A stretch of DNA of 64,000 nt, taken from NCBI GenBank assembly GCA_017744605.1, contig JAGIAZ010000011.1, positions 1-64,000 on the forward strand, written 5' to 3'. Within the stretch, counting starts at the first letter, position 1. Each line of letters opens with the position of its first letter. A program made the position numbers and the translations under genes. Below the pieces are notes generated by a model, which was given only the letters and a program-made list of their open reading frames with translations, searched no databases and had not been told where the DNA came from. The DNA is from Sphingobium sp. Lineage in GTDB: Bacteria > Pseudomonadota > Alphaproteobacteria > Sphingomonadales > Sphingomonadaceae. Below, one piece after another: positions 46,296 to 53,196 of this stretch.

Positions 46296-47813
46296 TTACG
46301 GCGGCGACACCAGCCGGACCGACGAGCCGGGCTGCGTCTGATACTCTATCTTCAAAACCTTGGCCGGATGGGTCTTTGCGCAATAACGCACCATGATGGT
46401 GTCGCCCCGGATCGCAGGGCAAAGCCCGGACCCGTAAAGAACATCGGCCAGCGCATCGAATGTCGTCGCCTTCGCCCGATAGGCGCCGGTCCAGCGCACC
46501 GCCCAGATGTCTTCGTTGGCTTTGATCTGGTAGCCGGCCCGGTTGGCGATTCCACCAACAGCGCCCAGCACGGTATCGGCCCGGATATCAAAATCGAGCA
46601 CGGCGGATAGGTCGGCTGGCGTGGCGCGGCTTGTCTGTGCGGATGGCGGGTACATTCGCAACATCACCACCTCGGCGCTCAGTATCATCAGCAGCAGCGC
46701 CATCACGATGTCCAAGGTCCGATCGGACCATCGAGCAAACCATTCCAATTGCCAGAACGTTCGATCGGGAATGAGCCGGTTCCAACGAAAGCGCGGAAGC
46801 CTTGCACGCGATTCAATCGACCAATTCCGGCGCGGCAGATCGGGGTTTTCGGTAACGTCCGGAATGGCGATGGCGGTCGATGGCGTGTCGCTCGCGGACG
46901 GATCGATCTCGCGTTCAAGCGACGCGAGGTGATCGGCACAAACCCAGATTACCCGACGCGCGAGAACGTCGACGCGGCCGAGCGCCCATGTCAGTTCATC
47001 TGCCGTGATACGGAAATGATCGCTGTAACGCGCCTCGACGTAGGCGCGCCGAATCCGCGAGAACACGCGCCGTTCAAACCGCGTTTCGCCCGTCCATATG
47101 TCGCGGAGTCGTTCATCCTGCTGCTCGGCAAAGTCGCGTAACTCGTCCAACGCATGCGTGCGGCGGCTGTGTAGTGTCAGCGTCCACAACACGCAGTGAT
47201 AGAGACGCTCGCACGCCTGATGGAGCATCAATGCCGCCATCGGTAGATTGCCCTGATCGCGATAGAAATGCGCGCCGAGAACGAAAGCGCGCGCCTTGGG
47301 CAGCCACTTTTCGGCGGTGCGGATAGCGTGATCGCGACCTTCCACCGCCGACAGTAATCGTGGCGTCGCCAGCGGCTTATCGCAGGATTGGTAGAGGATG
47401 ATGCCGCCTTCGGCGATCGCGGTGAAGAAGCGGATGCCGCCCGACAGCGCGCGGTTGACCTCGGCGAGGCTGTGAACGGTCAAGCGAACCGGGCGCCGGA
47501 TCACGCCCGCCTGCCACGCGCGGTGCAGCCGGTCGATTGCGAACCGCCAATATCGTTGAGGTTTCGTCAGCTCGCCGTGGTTGACGATGACCAGAATGTC
47601 GAACGGGACAGTGGCCGCGTCGGCTTCCCGTTCGCACCATGCAGGATCGGCAAAGGCACCGAACAGGATCAGTTTGAGGATGCGCCCTGCTTTGCGGTGG
47701 GGCGAGAGCTTGCCCTTGAGCGCTTCGGCGAATTCCTCGAACAGGATGTTGGTGGCGACGCCGAGTTCCTGGGTGACTGCATAGGGCAGATGGTCGAGGT
47801 CGGTTCGCATCAT
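46296..47813 (-). CDS. Nucleotidyltransferase-like/HEPN/transmembrane/STN fusion protein
   Basis: This is a 505-residue protein with four parts. Residues 45-150 match the nucleotidyltransferase fold of NT-HEPN proteins (LILFGAFADP...FDILVIVNHGE, then RLTVHSLAEVN), but the GS motif is GA and one catalytic Asp is Pro. A HEPN domain follows (about 155-300; PMAALMLHQACERLYHCVL, RRTHALDEL). There is one membrane span (about 367-388, DIVMALLLMILSAEVVML), then an STN domain (about 407-476; FDIRADTVLGAVGGIANRAG, DALADVLYGSGL) predicted to be periplasmic. It is last in a coupled three-gene operon; its start overlaps the upstream stop (ATGA). Confidence 0.85.
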   Translation of the reverse strand: MMRTDLDHLPYAVTQELGVATNILFEEFAEALKGKLSPHRKAGRILKLILFGAFADPAWCEREADAATVPFDILVIVNHGELTKPQRYWRFAIDRLHRAWQAGVIRRPVRLTVHSLAEVNRALSGGIRFFTAIAEGGIILYQSCDKPLATPRLLSAVEGRDHAIRTAEKWLPKARAFVLGAHFYRDQGNLPMAALMLHQACERLYHCVLWTLTLHSRRTHALDELRDFAEQQDERLRDIWTGETRFERRVFSRIRRAYVEARYSDHFRITADELTWALGRVDVLARRVIWVCADHLASLEREIDPSASDTPSTAIAIPDVTENPDLPRRNWSIESRARLPRFRWNRLIPDRTFWQLEWFARWSDRTLDIVMALLLMILSAEVVMLRMYPPSAQTSRATPADLSAVLDFDIRADTVLGAVGGIANRAGYQIKANEDIWAVRWTGAYRAKATTFDALADVLYGSGLCPAIRGDTIMVRYCAKTHPAKVLKIEYQTQPGSSVRLVSPP

Positions 47814-48262
47814 GACTCGCCTCCATCAATGGCCATGAAATGTGCAGCTTCGAGCGCGCGCAGGTCCGGCTCGAAGAAGCGCAACGCTTCGATGACCTCG
47901 GGCCAGAGATGGTCGCCAATGAGCCTGAACTTGAAGATGATCGCGGATACGTCGGGTGCCCTTGTATCCAGCACAGCGTCGCGCGCGACATCACAGCGTT
48001 CGAGCGCCCTCACATATTCCCGCCACGCCGATTGTTTTCTCGCCTTGGCGAGCAGGTTCGATGTGTCGGCGAAATACAATGCTTCGGCGGCATCGAATCT
48101 TTCACGAAACGGCTCCGTCTCCGCTTCAGCCTTGCGCAATGCCTGAACCACGGCGTGCCATCCATCGGCTGGAATATGAGGGGCTGGAACCGGGATGCCG
48201 GCAATCGGCATCGCGGTGAGCGCACGCAATAGCCCGCGGCGCGAGGCTTGAGGTCCGCTCAT
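47810..48262 (-). CDS. Small protein with twin-arginine signal
   Basis: This 150-residue protein begins MSGPQASRRGLLRALTAMPI, a Tat-type signal (SRRGLL plus a hydrophobic stretch). The rest is helical and charged (about 40-150). I do not recognise the family. It overlaps both neighbours: its ATG shares a base with the upstream stop, and its TGA lies within the downstream ATGA. Export to the periplasm would place it on the same side as the STN domain of the third protein, so an interaction is plausible but unproven. Confidence 0.7.
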   Translation of the reverse strand: MSGPQASRRGLLRALTAMPIAGIPVPAPHIPADGWHAVVQALRKAEAETEPFRERFDAAEALYFADTSNLLAKARKQSAWREYVRALERCDVARDAVLDTRAPDVSAIIFKFRLIGDHLWPEVIEALRFFEPDLRALEAAHFMAIDGGES

Positions 48263-49488
48263 CACGCATCCTCCTCGGCTGGAAGGCCGCGATAGCCCGT
48301 GGCCCTGCCGACAGCGTCGAGCAAGGTTCGGATGTTCTCGACGATGGCCGGCAATGGCATTGCCGCTTCCACCTCGCGCGCCAGCGCGGAGGTGCGGCCG
48401 TTCATATGGAAGCGCGCCAATGGGCCGGCGAGCCGCGCCATTGTGGGCCGGATATCGCTCAGCCCCTCGGCAGCCGCGCAGGCCAGCGCCTTCTCGATAT
48501 CGAGGCCGATGCTGCGTCGGTTCCATTCGTCGGACGCGCCCTTGCGCAGCAGGTAGGATTTGAGCGCGAACTCGGCGGCATGGGCGGCGCCGCTGACGAC
48601 GATCAGCCCGGGCGCGCCATCGGCATCCAGATGCGCTGCGAAAGCGATCGCCCGGCGATAGAGCGCGACCGCGAGGATGCGGTCGAAATCCTGCGGGCGA
48701 TGGCAGAGGTCGAGATTGTGTCGCGGGTGCGCCTCCAATCGCGGGCGAAGCGACCGGGGTAACGCATCGTCACCGAGTGCTGCGAGAAGCGTGCCGAGCG
48801 CTTCGGCGAGATGCATCTCGGCTTCCGCCTCGCTGATTTCCAGCCAAATCGCGATCGAGTGGTAATCAAGGCCGCGTCGCCGGTAGGTATGGAACGCCTC
48901 ACGCGGGAGCGGCGGTAGGGTTGCCGCCGCTTGTGCGATCTGCGCGTGGATCGCTTCGGCCTTGGCGTCCCTCGGGGCGTCCATCGCCCGGTCGTAGAGG
49001 ATGATGCCGTTGTCGTAGCGGCTGGTCAGGAACTGATTGCCGCGAGCGCGAAAGCGCTCTGGTTCATCGATCGTGAACACCGAAAGCGTCAGCGGCGCGG
49101 GGCCGAGAATTTCTCGCGTCACCGCACGGCGTGCAATGCCCCAGTAGCGGTTGAGGCCCTTAAAGGCCTCGTGATCGACGAACGCCCAGATCTCAAGCTC
49201 GGTATAACATCCGTCCTCGCGGTCGGGGCGATCGAGATCGGCATAATTCCCCACCAGCATCAGCCAGTGCAACGTGCCGCGCTTCGGCGCGACGCCGCGA
49301 CGGTTGACGAAATGGATGCGGAGCAGGCGCGCCGCGCGTTCCACCTCGAAACGTCGCCGGTGGATCAGATGGACCACGCGGGCCTTCACGCTTTCGCGTA
49401 GCTCACCGGCTTCAGCCATTGTCGGCTGTGGCTCGTTCAGGCCGGCCAGAGCACGCCGCGCTCTGACAGTGCTTCTTCTCCCGGGCAT
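48262..49488 (-). CDS. Nucleotidyltransferase-like/sigma-4-like/HEPN-like protein
   Basis: This is a 408-residue soluble protein. A nucleotidyltransferase-like region (about 65-165) aligns with NT-HEPN proteins, but the motif reads VGNYADL...YTELEIWAF, with GS changed to GN and both Asp changed to Glu. Residues 190-240 (LPREAFHTYRRRGLDYHSIA, then IWLEISEAEAEMHLAEAL) look like sigma-70 region 4. A HEPN-like region follows (about 275-350; SGAAHAAEFALKSYLLRKG, SIGLDIEKAL, where the usual His is Leu). GGAGG lies 4 nt before the ATG at 49488; an ATG at 49506 is the alternative. It heads the three-gene operon. Confidence 0.78.
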   Translation of the reverse strand: MPGRRSTVRARRALAGLNEPQPTMAEAGELRESVKARVVHLIHRRRFEVERAARLLRIHFVNRRGVAPKRGTLHWLMLVGNYADLDRPDREDGCYTELEIWAFVDHEAFKGLNRYWGIARRAVTREILGPAPLTLSVFTIDEPERFRARGNQFLTSRYDNGIILYDRAMDAPRDAKAEAIHAQIAQAAATLPPLPREAFHTYRRRGLDYHSIAIWLEISEAEAEMHLAEALGTLLAALGDDALPRSLRPRLEAHPRHNLDLCHRPQDFDRILAVALYRRAIAFAAHLDADGAPGLIVVSGAAHAAEFALKSYLLRKGASDEWNRRSIGLDIEKALACAAAEGLSDIRPTMARLAGPLARFHMNGRTSALAREVEAAMPLPAIVENIRTLLDAVGRATGYRGLPAEEDA

Positions 49489-49554
49489 ACGCCCTCCGTT
49501 CCGCATCCTGCGGTTGCAGCGGGAAGTGAGGGGGCGGATGCACTATCTCCCGAA

Positions 49555-49728
49555 CTCCCGCGCGCTGGGCGCGGGAGCCGCCGGGGCTGGTAACATGATC
49601 CGAAGACATGCGCCGTTGCCTTTGGCCCGAAGGCTTGGACATGCGCAACGGCACCCCGAAAACGATACGTTTTCGGAACCTATTTCGGATCGGGATTACC
49701 AGTCCCGGCGCTGCCCTTTGCGCAGCGC
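49555..49728. other. Cluster of four inverted repeats upstream of the NT/HEPN operon
   Basis: Four perfect inverted repeats lie in 174 bp. CTCCCGCGC/GCGCGGGAG is at 49555-49577 with a 5-nt loop. GCCGTTGC at 49612-49619 pairs with GCAACGGC at 49645-49652. CCGAAAACG-ATA-CGTTTTCGG is at 49656-49676. GCGCTGC/GCAGCGC is at 49708-49728 with a 7-nt loop. The region could be an operator array, a structured leader RNA of the minus-strand operon, or an element-end recombination site. Confidence 0.5.
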
Positions 49729-49764
49729 AATCGAACGATATCAAAGATTTCGGGCCGCGCCAAC

Positions 49765-49989
49765 TTAGGTTCCTTCGCCGGCGTTAAACGGACGCCAGCG
49801 CCTTGTTACGATTTCAGCAAAGTCCTGATCGTGAAAATCAACGCCGATTTTGAGGTGCGGGGCAAGCTCATCCCACAAGGCGCCTCCAAAAGGGAAAGTC
49901 CGGAGCAGCCGTCTAAGTATCGACTGGTCGCTTATCGAAGCGGCATAGCCAGCACGGTTTTCACGGCCCGGCTGGTCGCCGTTTGACCG
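49765..49989 (-). pseudogene. Possible gene remnant
   Basis: This is an open frame of 74 codons on the minus strand, without an ATG and bounded by in-frame TAG (49990-49992) and TAA (49765-49767). It reads GRENRAGYAASISDQSILRR, then FPFGGALWDELAPHLKIGVD and FAEIVTRRWRPFNAGEGT. The composition is protein-like, and it looks like the 3' end of a decayed gene. I do not recognise it. The rest of 49990-50168 holds no feature I can support. Confidence 0.3.
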
Positions 49990-50168
49990 CTACACCGGTG
50001 CATGGCAGAGAGTCGGAAGCGCCTATGCCCCAATCATCGGAAGTCTTGCGCGGACTCGGTTCAAGAGATTTTTCAGGCCAGAATTATCAGGGCTTTTTTG
50101 GGGGCATTAGTGGAGAGGCGAACTCAAATCAAAGAATAAAATCAATACTTTCAATGGCCTAATTCCGG

Positions 50169-50318
50169 TCCCTCCTCCCTACCATTTTCCGGTCTTCCTG
50201 AGGCCGTTGATGATTGAAAAAATACATAATTTCTGCTAGTTTACAGCTAACGCTGATTGTCGGCGATTGCCTCTGTCTGCCTGTAATCGTGGAAGATGGG
50301 GGCCTTTTGGGGCGGCAT
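50169..50318 (+). repeat. Right-hand copy of the tRNA end plus int leader
   Basis: TCCCTCCTCC-CTACCATTTT (50169-50188) is the tRNA 3' core with one base deleted. It is followed by an imperfect copy of the integrase leader, including the TTGAAA-17-TAGTTT promoter (50214-50242) and CGTGGAAGATGGGGGCCTTT (near 50288). No integrase follows. Bases 50319-50468 show nothing recognisable. Confidence 0.75.
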
Positions 50319-50468
50319 TGCATTTTCCGTCTATCCACGGCGCTTAGAAAAATAAGCTGCCTCTTGAGCGAAAAGGTCGCAAAATCCTCCCACGAAATGT
50401 GAGCGCCAATGTGGGACGTCACCGCCGGTGGTTGTCGCGTGGGCGTGCCCGCTGGATTGGCCTTGACC

Positions 50469-51623
50469 ATGAACAGAACCATAGCCGCATTGGGCACCAC
50501 TATTTTCGAGACGATGTCGCAACGTGCCCGAAACGGTGATGTGATCAATCTCGGGCAGGGGTTTCCCGATGAGCAGGGACCGCGCGAATTGCTCGAGGCG
50601 GCGGCCAAGGCTGTCCTCGATCGATCCAGCCAATATCCGCCCATGCGCGGTGTGCCGGAGTTGCGTGCCGCTGTGGCCGCTTATTATGCGCGAGAGCAGG
50701 CGCTCGATCTTGCCGATGACGAGATCGTCGTCACCTCCGGCGCGACCGAGGCGATCGCCGCCACGCTAATGGCGCTGCTAGAACCGGGCGACGAAGTCAT
50801 CGTCGTGCAACCACTTTACGATGCCTATGTGCCGCTGATCGAGCGCTTCGGCGGCGTGCCCCGATTCGTCAGTCTCGTTCCGCCGGACTGGCGCCTTCCG
50901 CTTGGCGCGATCGCGGCGGCCATTTCGTCGCGTACGCGCGTCATCATGCTGAATACGCCCCATAATCCGACCGGAAGCATGGTGCAGCCTTCAGACTGGA
51001 CTCTCTTGTCGCGACTCTGCGTGAAGCATGATCTGACGATCATATGCGACGAGGTCTGGGAAGCGATGATCTTCGACGGCAGTCGCCATGTCTCGCCGCT
51101 TGCGATCCCGCAGTTGCGTGAACGCAGTGTCAAGATCGGGTCGGCCGGCAAGATCTTCTCGCTGACTGGTTGGAAGGTCGGCTGGGCCTGCGCAGCGCCG
51201 CGCATCGCCGGAGCGATCGCCAAGGCGCATCAGTTCCTGACGTTCACGACGCCGCCGTCCCTGCAATGGGCAGTCGCCGAAGGTCTGCAACGCCCGTCGG
51301 ATTGGCACGTGGCGCATCGCGATGGGCATGCGGACGGGCGCACACGGCTTGTGGAGGGCCTGCGCTCGGCCGGCTACGCAGCGACCGCTGGGCCTGCGAC
51401 CTGGTTTATCCATGTCGATCTGGCCGCATCAGGCATCGCGCTCACCGATGTCGCGTTTTGCGAAAGGCTGATCACGGATGGCGGTATCGTATCGATCCCG
51501 TTTTCCGCCTTCTATGCGCAAGAACCCGAAACCGGCCATGTTCGCTTCTGCTTCACCAAGCACACGCATGTGCTGGACGAGGCGCTGAAACGTCTCGCCC
51601 GGTTCAGGACAACGCTTGGTTAG
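50469..51623 (+). CDS. PLP-dependent aminotransferase class I/II
   Basis: This is a 384-residue fold-type I aminotransferase. The N-terminal motif is INLGQGFPDEQGP. NTPHNPTGSM and the PLP lysine in SAGKIFSLTGWKVGW are present, with the C-terminal Arg in HVRFCFTKH. It resembles the methionine/kynurenine/glutamine aminotransferase group (YbdL-like). The substrate cannot be told from sequence. The ATG at 50469 was chosen because MNRTIAALGTTIFETMSQRA is the usual family start; the open frame extends upstream 20 codons. It is the first chromosomal gene right of the element. Confidence 0.88.
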   Translation: MNRTIAALGTTIFETMSQRARNGDVINLGQGFPDEQGPRELLEAAAKAVLDRSSQYPPMRGVPELRAAVAAYYAREQALDLADDEIVVTSGATEAIAATLMALLEPGDEVIVVQPLYDAYVPLIERFGGVPRFVSLVPPDWRLPLGAIAAAISSRTRVIMLNTPHNPTGSMVQPSDWTLLSRLCVKHDLTIICDEVWEAMIFDGSRHVSPLAIPQLRERSVKIGSAGKIFSLTGWKVGWACAAPRIAGAIAKAHQFLTFTTPPSLQWAVAEGLQRPSDWHVAHRDGHADGRTRLVEGLRSAGYAATAGPATWFIHVDLAASGIALTDVAFCERLITDGGIVSIPFSAFYAQEPETGHVRFCFTKHTHVLDEALKRLARFRTTLG

Positions 51624-51829
51624 CATTTGCCGTGGCGATGCCGCATCTTCCGAAATGGAATATGGAAAGTCCGAAAGACCATAAGAAGGTTTTGGAAGAA
51701 AGAGTGCAGCCGTGGCGCAGATCGCGCTGCCATATGATTTTCAGTGCTATTGATATGGCGACAATTCGGTTCTTGTAGCCAGGATCCGAGGACTAACCGT
51801 TGCGCGAAATATCGCTTCGGGGAGTTCTC

Positions 51830-53158
51830 ATGTCCAAAGTCCAGATTCGCAATCGCAGTGCCGTGGTTCGCCGCCTTGGGAGTTCGGCCATAGTGCTGCT
51901 TGCTCTTGCCTCGACGACCCAGACGGCTGTCGCTCAGGCGGTGGTTCCGGCTCAGGCGCAAACCCCTGCCAGCGCCATCCCGGTCCTGAGCCGCGCTCAG
52001 ATCGACGCGCTGCTGGCGACGCCGGACAAGGTGGTTTTCCTTGATGTGCGGCGGGCCGACGAGATCGAGACGATCGGCGGCTTTCCGGTCTTCCTCAATA
52101 TCCAGAATTCCGAACTCGACCGCTTTCTCGGCTTCATCCCGCGGGATCGCCAGATCGTGACCATCTCCAACCATGCGCATCGCGGCCAGGCAGCCGGCGA
52201 ACTGCTGAAGGCCAAAGGCTTCACTGTCGCGGGCGCGGTCGGCGTGCAGGATTATGAGGAGCAGGGCGGCACGCTCTACGGCAGGAAGGTCGTGACGCCG
52301 GCCATTGATGGCGTGGTGAAGGCCGGCACCCGGGTCGAGGTCGTTCGCGAAGGCTTCGACGGCACCGAAGGCCCGGTCGGGCTGCCGGACGGCTCGATCC
52401 TGTTCACGGAAAATCGCGCTGACCGCATCGTCCAGGTCGGCGCCGACGGGAAGATCTCCACGTTCGCGGAGAAGACCGGTTCCGCCAACGCATTGGCAAT
52501 CACGGGCAAGGGTGAAATCCTGGCGGTTCAGACCGCGCCATCGGCAATCGCGGCCATCAAGCCCACGCCCAAGGTCTGGGCCGCCAATTTTGGCGGTAAG
52601 CCGTTCAATCGTCTCAACGACCTCGCATTTGCCAGGGCGGGCGATGTCTATTTCACGGACCCCGGTGCTGCACCGACCTCGGCCGCCGAAAGCCCGAGGA
52701 CGGGCCTGTATTGGCTCGACCGCAAGGGCAAGGTCAGCCTCGTTGCCGATGATATCCGGCGCCCCAATGGCGTGGCGCTGAGCCCGGACGAGAAGACGCT
52801 CTACGTCGCCAATACCGGTGGTGAATATGTGATCGCTTATACCGTCCGCCCAGACGGCAGCCTCACGGACCGGCGCAATTTCGCCAAGCTCGCCGGCTTC
52901 AAGGAGTCGCCGACCGGTCCGACGAGCGGCGCGGACGGTCTTGTCGTGGATTCGGCGGGGCGCCTCTATGTCGCCAGCCTGCCGGGCATTCAGGTCTTCG
53001 GCTCCGACGGTGCCGCGCTCGGTATCATCCCGCTACCCAAGCAGCCCCAGAACCTTGCCTTCGGCGGCAAGGACCGTTCGGCGCTTTATGCCGTGGGCCG
53101 CGGCTCCGTCTACCGCATCGCCACCCAGACGCGCGGCGTCGATCGCCCGGGCAAGTGA
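51830..53158 (+). CDS. Secreted rhodanese-like/SMP-30 beta-propeller fusion
   Basis: This 442-residue protein begins with a signal peptide (AVVRRLGSSAIVLLALASTT, cleavage near AVAQA). A rhodanese-like domain (about 55-155) has VVFLDVRRADEIETIGGF. The C-terminal SMP-30/gluconolactonase-type propeller (about 180-435) has EGPVGLPDGSILFTEN, NRLNDLAFARAGDVYFTDP and PNGVALSPDEKTLYVANTGG. The rhodanese loop reads ISNHAHRGQ where CxxGxR is expected, and the whole protein has no cysteine, so sulfur transfer is excluded. The propeller may be a lactonase. GGGGAG precedes the ATG at 51830. It is followed by a TonB-dependent receptor. Confidence 0.82.
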   Translation: MSKVQIRNRSAVVRRLGSSAIVLLALASTTQTAVAQAVVPAQAQTPASAIPVLSRAQIDALLATPDKVVFLDVRRADEIETIGGFPVFLNIQNSELDRFLGFIPRDRQIVTISNHAHRGQAAGELLKAKGFTVAGAVGVQDYEEQGGTLYGRKVVTPAIDGVVKAGTRVEVVREGFDGTEGPVGLPDGSILFTENRADRIVQVGADGKISTFAEKTGSANALAITGKGEILAVQTAPSAIAAIKPTPKVWAANFGGKPFNRLNDLAFARAGDVYFTDPGAAPTSAAESPRTGLYWLDRKGKVSLVADDIRRPNGVALSPDEKTLYVANTGGEYVIAYTVRPDGSLTDRRNFAKLAGFKESPTGPTSGADGLVVDSAGRLYVASLPGIQVFGSDGAALGIIPLPKQPQNLAFGGKDRSALYAVGRGSVYRIATQTRGVDRPGK

Positions 53159-53196
53159 CCCTCGTTCGGTCCAAATCTCATTCTGAAAGAACAAAA

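Larger units (their letters stand above)
30041..50318. mobile_element. Integrative mobilisable element at tRNA-Met
   Basis: The element starts in the tRNA 3' end and encodes an adjacent tyrosine integrase, an excisionase-like HTH protein, ribbon-helix-helix, coupling-protein and MobF relaxase genes. Two multi-gene cargo modules follow. A degenerate direct repeat of the left end lies at 50169-50318. No VirB/TrbB-type mating-pore genes are visible, so transfer would need a helper. The exact right edge is uncertain, because the right repeat includes int-leader sequence as well as the tRNA core. Confidence 0.85.

Noticed and set aside
30041-50318. Calling the element an integrative conjugative element
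   Set aside because: Only relaxase, coupling and accessory proteins are present; no secretion ATPase or pilus genes are visible.
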